DNA of 21,534 nt, from NCBI GenBank assembly GCA_035513055.1, contig DATKCT010000119.1:1-21534 (forward strand), read 5' to 3'. The notes below the pieces were generated by a model. That model did no database searches and was not told the DNA's origin. It saw only the letters and a list, made by a program, of their open reading frames with translations. Both the position numbers and the translations under genes were made by a program. This document shows, one piece after another, positions 1 to 7,067 of the stretch (positions are counted from its first letter, which is position 1; each line of letters begins with the position of its first letter). This stretch comes from DATKCT01 sp035513055. GTDB taxonomy: Bacteria; Verrucomicrobiota; Verrucomicrobiia; Verrucomicrobiales; DEV007.

Positions 1-2946
1 GGCTCGATCATTTATGCCTCAGCGCAGCGCCGGGCGCGGGCGAGCATTCTCGATCGCAACCGGCGGGGACAATCGGGGCTGTGGGGCTACGGCATCTCGG
101 GAGACATGCCGATCGTCTTGGTGCGGATTCGCGACCACGAACAGCTCGCGCTGGTGCGTCAGGCGGTGCAGGCGCATGCCTACTGGCGCCTGAAGGGGCT
201 CGCCGTGGATCTGGTGATCTGGAACGAGGATGACTCAGTCTATCGGCAGACCTTGCAGGAAGCGATTGTCGATCTCGTCGCCGCCAGCCCAGAAGCGTCG
301 CTCGTCGATCAGCCCGGCGGAGTTTTCATTCGCCGCGGCGAGCAGATGTCGGAGGAGGACCGGGCGCTGTTGCAGACCGTAGCGCGCATCGTGCTATTGG
401 ACGATGGCGCCACCCTGGCGGAACAGGTTGAGCGCCGCGGCCGGGCCAAGATATCGATTCCGGCTCTGAAGCCGCTGCGGCGCCGGCCGGAGCCCATTGC
501 TCAGGAGGTCCCGCAGCGCGATTTGGCTTACTTCAACGGCCTGGGGGGGTTCAGCCACGACGGCCGCGAGTACCTGACGATTCTCGCCGCCGGCCAGACG
601 ACGCCCGCGCCTTGGGTGAATGTGATCGCCAACTCGCAGTTCGGCACAGTCGTGTCGGACGGAGGAATCGGCTATACCTGGGCGGAGAACAGCCATGAGT
701 TTCGGCTTACCCCATGGCACAACGATCCTGTGTCGGACATCGCGGGCGAGGCCATTTATCTGCGCGATGAGGAGACCGGGCACTTTTGGTCTCCATCGCC
801 GCTGCCGGCGCGCGGGCAGAATCCCTACATCGTGCGCCACGGCTTTGGGTATACCATTTTCGATTACACCGAGGACGGCCTGACAACGGAGTTGTCCGTC
901 TATGTGGCGACCGATGCGCCGGTGAAGTTCTGTAAGCTGAAGATCGCCAACCGTTCGGGACGCCCGCGCCAGTTGTCGGTCACCGGCTTTTGGGAACTGG
1001 TCCTCGGCGACACGCGGAGCAAGTCGATGATGCACGTGGTTACCGAGAGCGATCCGGCGAGCGGCGCGATTCTCGCGCGCAACGTGTATAACCCGGAGTT
1101 CGGGGACCGGGTGGCATTCATCAATTGCAGCGAAACGAACCGGACCCTCACGGGCGACCGGGCCGAGTTTCTTGGACGCAATGGCAATTTCGGCAATCCC
1201 TCGGCCATGCGCCGGGTGCGGCTTTCGGGCCGCGTCGGCGCCGGATACGACCCCTGCGCGGCCTTTCAGGCGCCGGTGACGCTCGCAGACGGACAGGAGC
1301 GGACCGTCACCTTCACCATTGGTTCCGCGCGCTCCGCGGCGGAAGCCAAGGCCCTTGCACAACGGTTCCGCAGCGTCGACAGCGCCCATCGGGCTATCGA
1401 AGGCGTGTGGCACTACTGGAGCCGGACGCTGGGGGTCGTCTATCTGGAAACGCCGGACCCATCGGTGAATTTCCTGGCAAACGGCTGGCTCGTTTACCAG
1501 ACGCTGGCCTGCCGCATGTGGGCGCGCTCTGGCTTTTATCAATCCGGAGGCGCGTTCGGTTTCCGCGACCAACTCCAAGACGCGATGGCGCTCGTGCATG
1601 CCGAGCCGCAGTTGTTCCGCGAGCACCTGCTGCGCGCCGCCGCGCGGCAGTTCCGCGAAGGGGACGTGCAGCACTGGTGGCATCCACCGGCGGGGCGCGG
1701 CGTGCGAACTCATTTCTCCGATGATTACCTGTGGCTCCCTTTGGCCATTTGCCGCTATGTGAGCACGACAGGAGACACTGGCGTGCTGGATGAGCGGGTG
1801 CCCTTCTTGACTTCGCGACTCTTGCGCGATGACGAGGAAGCCTACTATGACCTCCCGTCGGTTTCAGATGACATCGGCACGCTTTATGAGCATGGCATCC
1901 GCGCGCTCGACTATGGATTGCGCTTTGGCGCGCATGGCCTGCCCCTGATGGGCGGCGGTGACTGGAACGATGGAATGAACCTCGTCGGCCAGCACGGCCG
2001 GGGCGAGAGCGTGTGGCTGGCGTTTTTCTTGTTTCAAGCGCTCAATGAGTTTGCCGGTCTGGCCCGGCGACAAGGCGACGCGGCGGCTGCGGATCGCTAC
2101 ACGATTGAAGCCGGCCGGCTGCGCGGGAATATCGAGGAGCATGGCTGGGACGGCCAGTGGTATCGCCGGGCCTACTTCGACGACGGCACTCCGCTGGGCT
2201 CGGCCACGAACGAGGAATGCCAGATCGATGCGATCTCGCAAAGCTGGTCGGTTCTTTCGGGCGCAGGCACGCGCGAGCGAACTGCCGCGGCGCTCGAGAG
2301 CGTCAACCAGCGTCTCGTCCGGGAGGATGCCCGATTGATCCTGCTTCTCGATCCCCCGTTCGATAAGTCGGATCTCAACCCTGGTTACATTAAAGGCTAC
2401 CTGCCGGGTGTGCGGGAAAACGGAGGCCAGTACACGCACAGCGCCATTTGGACCGTCATGGCCACGGCCGCGATGGGGAACAACGAGCGCGCGTGGGAGC
2501 TGTTTTCGCTGATCAATCCTATATTGAATAGCGCGACGCCGTCGAGAATCTCCACCTACCGCGTCGAGCCTTATGTGGTGGCTGCGGATGTCTATGGGGT
2601 CGATCCGCACACAGGACGCGGCGGCTGGACGTGGTACACGGGGTCGGCCGGCTGGATGTACCGCCTCATTGTGGAGTCGTTGCTAGGTTTGCATTTGGAG
2701 GTGGACAAGCTGCGGATCACGCCGTGCCTCCCGGCGGAATGGAACCAGCTCCGGATTCACTATCGCTATCGCGAGACCTTCTATCACATCACGGTCTACG
2801 GCGGCGGCGCAGGCACGATAGTCTGCCGCATTAAACTGGATGGGGCGGAACTGCCGGACGACTTCATCAGGCTCGTCGACGACCGCCGGGATCACCACGT
2901 CGACGTTGTGATGGAGCATCGCGAAATCGCCACGCGGCAGGGTTAG
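1..2946 (+). CDS. ndvB: Cyclic beta-1,2-glucan synthase (NdvB/GH94 type), C-terminal part; 5' end outside window
   Basis: The frame is open from base 1, so 981 residues are visible and the start lies upstream. NdvB-type enzymes are large inner-membrane proteins of roughly 2,800 residues. They build cyclic beta-1,2-glucan, and the C-terminal GH94 phosphorolysis domain controls chain length. Visible residues 25-35 read SGLWGYGISGD followed by MPIVLVRI, the linker typical of this family just before GH94. The beta-sandwich starts near residue 175 (GLGGF). The (alpha/alpha)6 barrel carries QSGGAFGFRDQLQD at 514-527 and DWND at 654-657; the second Asp (D657) is the expected general acid by analogy with cellobiose and chitobiose phosphorylases. 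The C-terminus (LRITPCLPAEW) is complete and ends in TAG. The membrane and glycosyltransferase (GT84) parts are not in the window, so a stand-alone GH94 enzyme is formally possible but unlikely given the linker. Confidence 0.9.
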   Translation, partial: GSIIYASAQRRARASILDRNRRGQSGLWGYGISGDMPIVLVRIRDHEQLALVRQAVQAHAYWRLKGLAVDLVIWNEDDSVYRQTLQEAIVDLVAASPEASLVDQPGGVFIRRGEQMSEEDRALLQTVARIVLLDDGATLAEQVERRGRAKISIPALKPLRRRPEPIAQEVPQRDLAYFNGLGGFSHDGREYLTILAAGQTTPAPWVNVIANSQFGTVVSDGGIGYTWAENSHEFRLTPWHNDPVSDIAGEAIYLRDEETGHFWSPSPLPARGQNPYIVRHGFGYTIFDYTEDGLTTELSVYVATDAPVKFCKLKIANRSGRPRQLSVTGFWELVLGDTRSKSMMHVVTESDPASGAILARNVYNPEFGDRVAFINCSETNRTLTGDRAEFLGRNGNFGNPSAMRRVRLSGRVGAGYDPCAAFQAPVTLADGQERTVTFTIGSARSAAEAKALAQRFRSVDSAHRAIEGVWHYWSRTLGVVYLETPDPSVNFLANGWLVYQTLACRMWARSGFYQSGGAFGFRDQLQDAMALVHAEPQLFREHLLRAAARQFREGDVQHWWHPPAGRGVRTHFSDDYLWLPLAICRYVSTTGDTGVLDERVPFLTSRLLRDDEEAYYDLPSVSDDIGTLYEHGIRALDYGLRFGAHGLPLMGGGDWNDGMNLVGQHGRGESVWLAFFLFQALNEFAGLARRQGDAAAADRYTIEAGRLRGNIEEHGWDGQWYRRAYFDDGTPLGSATNEECQIDAISQSWSVLSGAGTRERTAAALESVNQRLVREDARLILLLDPPFDKSDLNPGYIKGYLPGVRENGGQYTHSAIWTVMATAAMGNNERAWELFSLINPILNSATPSRISTYRVEPYVVAADVYGVDPHTGRGGWTWYTGSAGWMYRLIVESLLGLHLEVDKLRITPCLPAEWNQLRIHYRYRETFYHITVYGGGAGTIVCRIKLDGAELPDDFIRLVDDRRDHHVDVVMEHREIATRQG

Positions 2947-3095
2947 TTATGGTTTGTCCATCGGCAGCGTCGCGCGGGTTTGCGAGCTGTTCGAAGACCT
3001 GAACGGAACCCATGGTAATGCGCCCGCGAACGTATAGGCTGCGTATAGGGCTGCCTGCCGAGCCGGGGAAGGCACGGGGGCGAGCCTGGCCTTTG

Positions 3096-3242
3096 TTACA
3101 CCTCGAACTTCGCATGGGCGCGAATCTCGACGAGGGCGCCGGCGAACTTCGTGAACCGAGCGAACCAGTCCTCGTGGTAGTCGCCGCTCTGCTCCTTGAG
3201 GATGGAGATGGCGACGCGCTCGCCGAGAGCCACGGTAGGCAT
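3096..3242 (-). CDS. Possible 48-residue small protein or C-terminal gene remnant, function unknown
   Basis: Translation on the minus strand gives a 48-residue product starting MPTVALGERVAISILKEQ and ending EIRAHAKFEV, with a TAA stop. Almost every codon ends in G or C, which is the pattern of the real genes here and unlike the surrounding intergenic DNA. The composition (many E, R and K with spaced A, V and F) suggests a soluble, partly helical peptide. I do not recognise the family. The frame stays open upstream of the ATG with a poorer codon pattern, so this may be the surviving C-terminal end of a larger, decayed gene rather than an intact microprotein. No clear Shine-Dalgarno sequence precedes the ATG. 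Confidence 0.35.
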   Translation of the reverse strand: MPTVALGERVAISILKEQSGDYHEDWFARFTKFAGALVEIRAHAKFEV

Positions 3243-3330
3243 AGGGAGTTGGCTGGCTAATAGACTTTTCCCTTCTTGAGCCCCACCGCTGCCCGTCCGT
3301 CCCTCGGGCCGGATTGGAGTGGGCGCAGGG

Positions 3331-3368
3331 AAACGAAAAGGGGCAGGTCCCCCCCCTCCTCTTCGTTC
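3331..3368. repeat. REP-like imperfect hairpin
   Basis: The inner arms are GGGG (3340-3343) and CCCC (3349-3352) around the loop CAGGT. The outer arms are AACGAA (3332-3337) and TTCGTT (3362-3367). The C-arm runs into eight consecutive C residues. The shape resembles repetitive extragenic palindromes, but only one copy is visible, so the repeat status is inference. Confidence 0.3.
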
Positions 3369-3663
3369 CTTTGAGAAGAAATCGAGCGTTTTGTCAAGCC
3401 GATTCCGATCTCGCCGGGCAGTTCTTTTTCACGAAGGTTCCCCTTTTAGGTTGTTGATCGTGACCGCGCCGCCGCCGGCGCTTTCGATTCCATCTCGCAC
3501 AAGGGCAGATCCGCGCCGGGCGTGGAGAGAATAGCCAGGCTGGCAGCATCCTCGGCCTGTGGTTACGGCGCGGATAGGGTGGAGCCGGCTGAGGGGATCG
3601 GAGACGAGCCCGGCGTATGGAGATTGCGTTTTCCTGGTTCCGGCGTTTGGTTTTGTTTCCGGC

Positions 3664-3668
3664 GAGGG
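3664..3668 (+). promoter_or_regulatory. Shine-Dalgarno site deciding the oxidoreductase start
   Basis: GAGGG lies five bases before the ATG at 3674. An upstream in-frame ATG at 3617 would add 19 residues, with no comparable site and before the Rossmann strand, so the 3674 start is preferred. Confidence 0.6.
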
Positions 3669-3673
3669 AAACG

Positions 3674-4696
3674 ATGAGCGAAGAGAAGATCCGAATCGGG
3701 GTCATCGGGATGCACCACGACCACCTTTGGTCGAATCTCGAGGAATTGCTGGCCTTGCCCGGCGTCGATCTGGTCGGAGGCGCCGACCCTTACGAAGCAT
3801 TGCGGGAACGCTTTGCCGGGCGAACCAGCCGGCCGGTTTACGAAGATCCGCTGGTACTGTTGGACAAAGGCGCGCCCGAGGCGGTGCTGGTCTTTGGCGA
3901 CAACCGCTGGAGCGCGGAGTGGGCGACGGAAGCGGCGAAACGGGGAATGCACGTTTTGATCGAAAAACCCCTGGCCGCGGATCTCGAGGGAGCGGAAGAG
4001 TTGTATGGGGCCGCGCGTGAGAACGGGGCGCGGTTGATGGTGAATTGGCCCTTTGCCTGGTGGGCTCCGCTGCATGAGGCGATTCGCCTTGCTGCGCAGG
4101 GTAAGCTAGGAAGAATCTGGCAAGTTCGTTATCGTGCGGCGCATGGAGGTCCACGGGAAGAGGGTTGTTCTGAATGGTTTTGCGATTGGCTGTTCGATGC
4201 CGAGCGCAATGGCGGCGGCGCGCTCATGGATTACTGCGGCTACGGCGCAATACTTGCCCGGGTCTTGTTGGGAATGCCGGAATCGGTTCAGGCGACGGCG
4301 GGCACTTTAGTGAAGGCGGAATTGGAGGTCGACGACAACGCTTTGCTGGTGATGTCTTATACGGGAGCGATGGGACTGGCGGAGGCATCCTGGACGGAGG
4401 TAGGCCGGGCGACCTCCTACCGGGCCGTCATTTACGGGACGGCGGGTGTTTTGATCGCGGATCCTTTTGGGCCCGAGCCGCTGCGATTGGCGGAGGCGGA
4501 GCATCCGCTGGGGCAGCCTCTGGCGGTCCCCGATCTTCCGGCGTCGCTGCGGTCGGCCAGCGCTCACTTTTTGCATGGCGTCGCCAGCGGTGATGCCTTC
4601 GCGCCTTTGTGCGAAGCGGAGGCGAACCGGGACGTGCAAGCAATTCTCGCGGCCGGAATGGAATCCGCGCGTTCCGGACAGGCGATCGTGCCGTGA
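3674..4696 (+). CDS. Gfo/Idh/MocA-family NAD(P)-dependent oxidoreductase
   Basis: This 340-residue soluble protein has the normal family length. Members oxidise or reduce sugars, inositols and related polyols using NAD(P). The N-terminal Rossmann strand is IRIGVIGMHHDHLW (residues 6-19); the usual glycine-rich G-x-G-x-x-G is replaced by G-M-H-H-D-H. The family signature E-K-P is at 97-99 (LIEKPLA), where the Lys is the expected catalytic residue. The second conserved block is GGGALMDYCGYG (180-191), where most relatives have a D-x-G-x-H type sequence, so the usual His is replaced by Tyr-Gly. The start is chosen on the Shine-Dalgarno site at 3664 and on the family N-terminus. It stands alone, with long gaps on both sides, so neighbours give no clue to the substrate. 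The family call is secure; the substrate is unknown. Confidence 0.9.
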   Translation: MSEEKIRIGVIGMHHDHLWSNLEELLALPGVDLVGGADPYEALRERFAGRTSRPVYEDPLVLLDKGAPEAVLVFGDNRWSAEWATEAAKRGMHVLIEKPLAADLEGAEELYGAARENGARLMVNWPFAWWAPLHEAIRLAAQGKLGRIWQVRYRAAHGGPREEGCSEWFCDWLFDAERNGGGALMDYCGYGAILARVLLGMPESVQATAGTLVKAELEVDDNALLVMSYTGAMGLAEASWTEVGRATSYRAVIYGTAGVLIADPFGPEPLRLAEAEHPLGQPLAVPDLPASLRSASAHFLHGVASGDAFAPLCEAEANRDVQAILAAGMESARSGQAIVP

Positions 4697-4823
4697 GTTT
4701 CGCGAGTTGAGATGGCGACGACAGAGCGAAGCGGGACGGCGCTGAAAGGGCGGCCGCGCGAGAAACCACGGCCTATGCACCGATCGGGACAAGGAATTGG
4801 CGTCGAACGTTTTCATGCGTTTG

Positions 4824-4845
4824 GAATCAACGGCCAAGGAAAGCC
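4824..4845 (+). repeat. 22-bp direct repeat, copy 1
   Basis: This copy is identical to 4906-4927. It begins GAATCAACGG and ends AAGGAAAGCC. The two copies are 82 bases apart, flanking an AT-poor segment with partial self-complementarity. Function is unknown; it may be a relic of a small duplicated element. Confidence 0.6.
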
Positions 4846-4905
4846 TGAAGCTCTTGGACTTTGGCGAGAATCGCCGCTCTTTTTCGAGGCGCGCAGCGCC
4901 GTGGC

Positions 4906-4927
4906 GAATCAACGGCCAAGGAAAGCC
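4906..4927 (+). repeat. 22-bp direct repeat, copy 2
   Basis: This is an exact second copy of the 4824-4845 sequence in the same orientation. Confidence 0.6.
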
Positions 4928-4968
4928 GGCGCCTCCCGCCTCCGCTCCCCTTCAAAACGCGCCCTCCC

Positions 4969-4996
4969 AAGTCCCGTTGGCGCATAGGCAGTGGCG
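4969..4996 (+). repeat. 28-bp dispersed repeat, copy A
   Basis: Its reverse complement occurs at 15196-15223 with 26 of 28 bases matching; the shared core is TTGGCGCATAGGCAGT with flanks. Two copies 10 kb apart in opposite orientation indicate a dispersed genomic repeat. The second copy abuts the IS91-family fragment. Confidence 0.55.
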
Positions 4997-5025
4997 AGAA
5001 ACCCGGGTTCGATCTCCGGACTCGA

Positions 5026-5041
5026 CAGACAGCCATGTCTG
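5026..5041 (+). promoter_or_regulatory. Small hairpin upstream of the PQQ-propeller gene
   Basis: The arms CAGACA and TGTCTG (6 bp, loop GCCA) end 38 bases before the ATG at 5080. It could sit in the 5' leader; there is no T-run, so it is not a classical terminator. Any function is speculative. Confidence 0.25.
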
Positions 5042-5079
5042 CGGCTAGGTAACCGCGGTCACATCCGTGCTTTCAAACT

Positions 5080-6330
5080 ATGAGAACTGTCGTCGCCTGT
5101 GTGTTCCTGCCTTTGTTCGGTTATTGCGTCGCGCCGGTTTGGGCCGGTTGGTCTCAATGGCGCGGTCCGGAGCGGGATGGAGTTTCGCCGGAGCCGGGTC
5201 TGTTGCAGGAATGGCCTGAGGGGGGGCCGGAACTGCTCTGGACGATCGAGGGACTGGGGCGTGGGTTGAGTTCAGTGGCCATTTCCGGCGGGCGAGCTTA
5301 TGTCATGGGCGGGCGTGGTCGAACACAGGTAGCCGCGGCCTATGATCTGGCGACCCGCGGAGAAGTTTGGAATGTGGTGGTCAGTGAGAAAGAAGGAGAG
5401 CCGCGCTGCACGCCGACGGTCGCGGGAGGACGGGTCTATGCTTTGAGCACAGACGGGCAGTTGGTGTGTTGCCGGGCCGAGGACGGCGAGGAACTGTGGA
5501 GAAAGAGTTTTGCCGCCGATTTCGGCGTGGAAGGCGAGCCGGCTTGGGGCTTCAGCGAGTCCCCATTGGTCGATGAGGAACGGGTGGTTGTTGTTCCCGG
5601 AACGAAGGAACATTTGGCGGTGGCTCTGAAGGCGGATAGCGGCGAGGTGATTTGGAAGACGACCGGGGATCTGCAAGGCAGAGGTCACGACGGCGCAGGA
5701 TACACTGGGGCGGTGGTTTCCCGCGGGGGCGGGGTGAAGCAGTATGTGACCTTGGTAGGAAAGGGGGCCATCGGAGTGGCCGCGGAGGACGGCCGGCTTT
5801 TGTGGCACTACAACAACGTGGCCAACGGCACCGCGGTGATTCCGACCCCGCTGGTGTGGGACGACTACGTTTTCGTCTCCAGCGGTTACGGCACGGGAGC
5901 GGCGCTGCTCGAACTGAATCAGGACGGGCAAGGTGTGCGGGCGGACGAACGCTATTTTCTCGAATCGAGCACCTTCCAGAATCACCACGGGGGAATGGTG
6001 CGGCTGGGCGATCACATTTACGCGGGGCGCGGTCACAACAATGGATTTCCGGTGTGTTTGGCCTGGAAGACGGGGGAGATTGTATGGGACCAAGGCCGCG
6101 GTCCGGGCCAGGAAAGCGCGGCGGTGGTCGCGGCGGATGGGTGTTTGTATTTCCGCTATCAAGATGGGGTCATGGCCTTGATGGCGGCGAGTCCGGAGGC
6201 ATATGAGTTGCGGGGAGCCTTCACGCCGCCGCATAACGACGGACCCGCGTGGGCGCACCCGGCGATCGATGACGGCAAGCTTTACTTGCGCTCTCAGGAC
6301 GCGTTGATGTGTTATGATATTCGCCGGTAA
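5080..6330 (+). CDS. Exported PQQ-binding-like beta-propeller repeat protein
   Basis: This 416-residue protein has an N-terminal signal peptide (MRTVVACVFLPLFGYCVAPVWA, likely cut after A22). The mature protein opens with WSQWRGPERDGVSPE, a hallmark of a secreted propeller family abundant in Planctomycetes and Verrucomicrobia. Propeller blades are recognisable by the sequence '(A)xDGxxLW': residues 86-100 (YDLATRGEVWNVV), 132-142 (AEDGEELWRK), 183-193 (LKADSGEVIWK), 235-243 (AEDGRLLWH) and 328-337 (AWKTGEIVWD). The fold matches PQQ-enzyme and BamB-like propellers. Fold membership does not prove PQQ binding, and I see no alcohol-dehydrogenase catalytic motifs. It probably acts in the periplasm or outside the cell, possibly as a binding or scaffold protein. 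No good Shine-Dalgarno site precedes the ATG; the start is chosen because it directly begins the signal peptide. Confidence 0.88.
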   Translation: MRTVVACVFLPLFGYCVAPVWAGWSQWRGPERDGVSPEPGLLQEWPEGGPELLWTIEGLGRGLSSVAISGGRAYVMGGRGRTQVAAAYDLATRGEVWNVVVSEKEGEPRCTPTVAGGRVYALSTDGQLVCCRAEDGEELWRKSFAADFGVEGEPAWGFSESPLVDEERVVVVPGTKEHLAVALKADSGEVIWKTTGDLQGRGHDGAGYTGAVVSRGGGVKQYVTLVGKGAIGVAAEDGRLLWHYNNVANGTAVIPTPLVWDDYVFVSSGYGTGAALLELNQDGQGVRADERYFLESSTFQNHHGGMVRLGDHIYAGRGHNNGFPVCLAWKTGEIVWDQGRGPGQESAAVVAADGCLYFRYQDGVMALMAASPEAYELRGAFTPPHNDGPAWAHPAIDDGKLYLRSQDALMCYDIRR

Positions 6331-6364
6331 CCCGCATTTCTCATAGCGTTTCGTCGCGAGGCGC
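6331..6364 (+). repeat. Dispersed repeat end, copy at 6.3 kb
   Basis: Bases 6331-6343 (CCCGCATTTCTCA) are the exact reverse complement of 15163-15175. Bases 6340-6364 match 15011-15035 in direct orientation at 22 of 25 positions (shared ending TCGCGAGGCGC). The two motifs are fused here but lie about 130 bases apart at the 15-kb locus, as if they are the ends of one element. It begins immediately after the TAA of the propeller gene. Confidence 0.5.
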
Positions 6365-6480
6365 TGCGAAGCCTTTCCTGCCAGCCGAGTGAGGCGAGAC
6401 AGCCAGCCGCGCTCTAGGGCAGCCCCGAAGGGCGAAGCCCAGCGACGGCAACGCCGCGCGCAGCCGAGGGCGCAGAGCGG

Positions 6481-6512
6481 GCCTACGATGGGGAGAGCAG
6501 GCCGTCGTAGGC
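6481..6512. repeat. Extragenic hairpin (11-bp stem)
   Basis: The arms GCCTACGATGG (6481-6491) and CCGTCGTAGGC (6502-6512) pair over 11 bp with one T-G wobble and a 10-base loop. No T-tract follows on either strand. It could still block transcription or exonucleases at the end of the propeller transcript. Confidence 0.5.
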
Positions 6513-6575
6513 CGGGCTGTCCGCAGCCGGCGTCCAGGCGCGAAGGTCCGGTCAGGGCGGGTGGTCGAGTCGCTG

Positions 6576-6592
6576 GCATCCCTCCGGGATGC
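6576..6592. repeat. TCC-loop hairpin, variant 1
   Basis: A perfect 7-bp stem GCATCCC / GGGATGC closes the loop TCC. The same architecture with paired base changes recurs three times in the tandem units (CCATCGC / GCGATGG around TCC). Confidence 0.5.
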
Positions 6593-6612
6593 GGATGGAT
6601 TGCTTGGATGAT

Positions 6613-6650
6613 CCGGGGGTATCACCCGCATTCGCGGGTTCAACCCCCGG
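6613..6650. repeat. Long symmetric two-part hairpin
   Basis: The outer stem CCGGGGGT (6613-6620) / ACCCCCGG (6643-6650) and inner stem ACCCGC (6624-6629) / GCGGGT (6634-6639) are separated by a symmetric ATC/TCA internal loop and closed by ATTC. This gives 14 perfect base pairs in 38 bases. It lies directly before the first tandem unit. Confidence 0.6.
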
Positions 6651-7022
6651 CTACGAGCTGCCATCGCTCCGCGATGGACGGCGGCAATGGTCGTCGCGCG
6701 GCATTGTGGGGGCGCCTGCCGGGCTCATGAGTTCGAGGATGGTTTGAGTGTCTGGATAGGGCTGGTTGACAGGTAGGCGGCGGGGGACACCCGGCATCGA
6801 GGCCTGGTGAACGGGGTCTCTGGCTACGAGCTGCCATCGCTCCGCGATGGACGGCGGCAATGGTCGTCGCGCGGCATTGTGGGGGCGGCTGCCGGGCTCA
6901 TGAGTTCGAGGATGGTTTGAGTGTCTGGACAGCGCTGGTTGACAGGTAGGCGGCGGGGGACACCCGGCATCGAGGCCTGGTGACGGGGTCTTCGGCTACG
7001 CGCTGCCATCGCTCCGCGATGG
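6651..7022 (+). repeat. Tandem 173-bp repeat, two full units and a partial third
   Basis: Unit 1 is 6651-6823, unit 2 is 6824-6995 (172 bp), and a truncated third unit is 6996-7022. Units 1 and 2 differ at only about half a dozen positions, including one single-base deletion, which points to recent duplication. Each unit starts CTACGAGCTG followed by the palindrome CCATCGC-TCC-GCGATGG (6661-6677, 6834-6850, 7006-7022). The third unit stops exactly at the end of that palindrome, 45 bases from the LamG-protein stop codon. Reading frames through the repeat are short and are judged non-coding. Confidence 0.85.
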
Positions 7023-7067
7023 GGGTTTCCGCGATTCCACCCGGTCTTGCGGGGCCCACTCGACCCA

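Larger units (their letters stand above)
2947..3673. other. Intergenic region with one possible small ORF and a GC-rich hairpin
   Basis: This stretch separates the glucan synthase from the oxidoreductase. Apart from the minus-strand small ORF (3096-3242) and the hairpin (3331-3368) listed separately, I see no gene, tRNA or clear promoter. Other frames contain only short unconvincing ORFs. The same-strand spacing of over 700 bases argues that the two flanking genes are not in one operon. No Rho-independent terminator with a T-tract follows the NdvB stop. Confidence 0.6.
4697..5079. other. Intergenic region with short dispersed repeats
   Basis: This 383-base stretch between two + strand genes has no credible coding frame. 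It holds a 22-bp direct repeat pair, a 28-bp element that recurs inverted near 15.2 kb, and a small hairpin just before the PQQ-propeller start; each is listed separately. A tRNA T-arm look-alike at 5003-5019 was rejected. Confidence 0.6.
6331..7067. repeat. Hairpin-rich repeat island between convergent genes
   Basis: This 737-base region lies between the 3' ends of the PQQ-propeller gene (+) and the LamG-protein gene (-). It has no credible gene. It begins with a segment also found near 15.0 kb, then has three separate hairpins, then two near-identical 173/172-bp tandem units and a truncated third. Such extragenic palindrome islands usually sit at gene ends and may stabilise mRNA 3' ends or derive from mobile repeats. 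Confidence 0.7.

Noticed and set aside
394..1713. Minus-strand frame (439 codons) opposite the glucan synthase
   Set aside because: It is antisense to a strongly conserved GH94 domain and has no recognisable features.
2948..3037. Short + strand frame after the glucan synthase stop (starts YGLSIGSVARV)
   Set aside because: It has only 29 codons, no start, mixed third positions and no recognised family; probably chance, though it could be a relic.
5003..5019. tRNA T-arm look-alike (CCGGG-TTCGATC-TCCGG)
   Set aside because: The T-loop fits the consensus, but the following seven bases (ACTCGAC) have no complementary acceptor half upstream and no anticodon or D-arm can be drawn.
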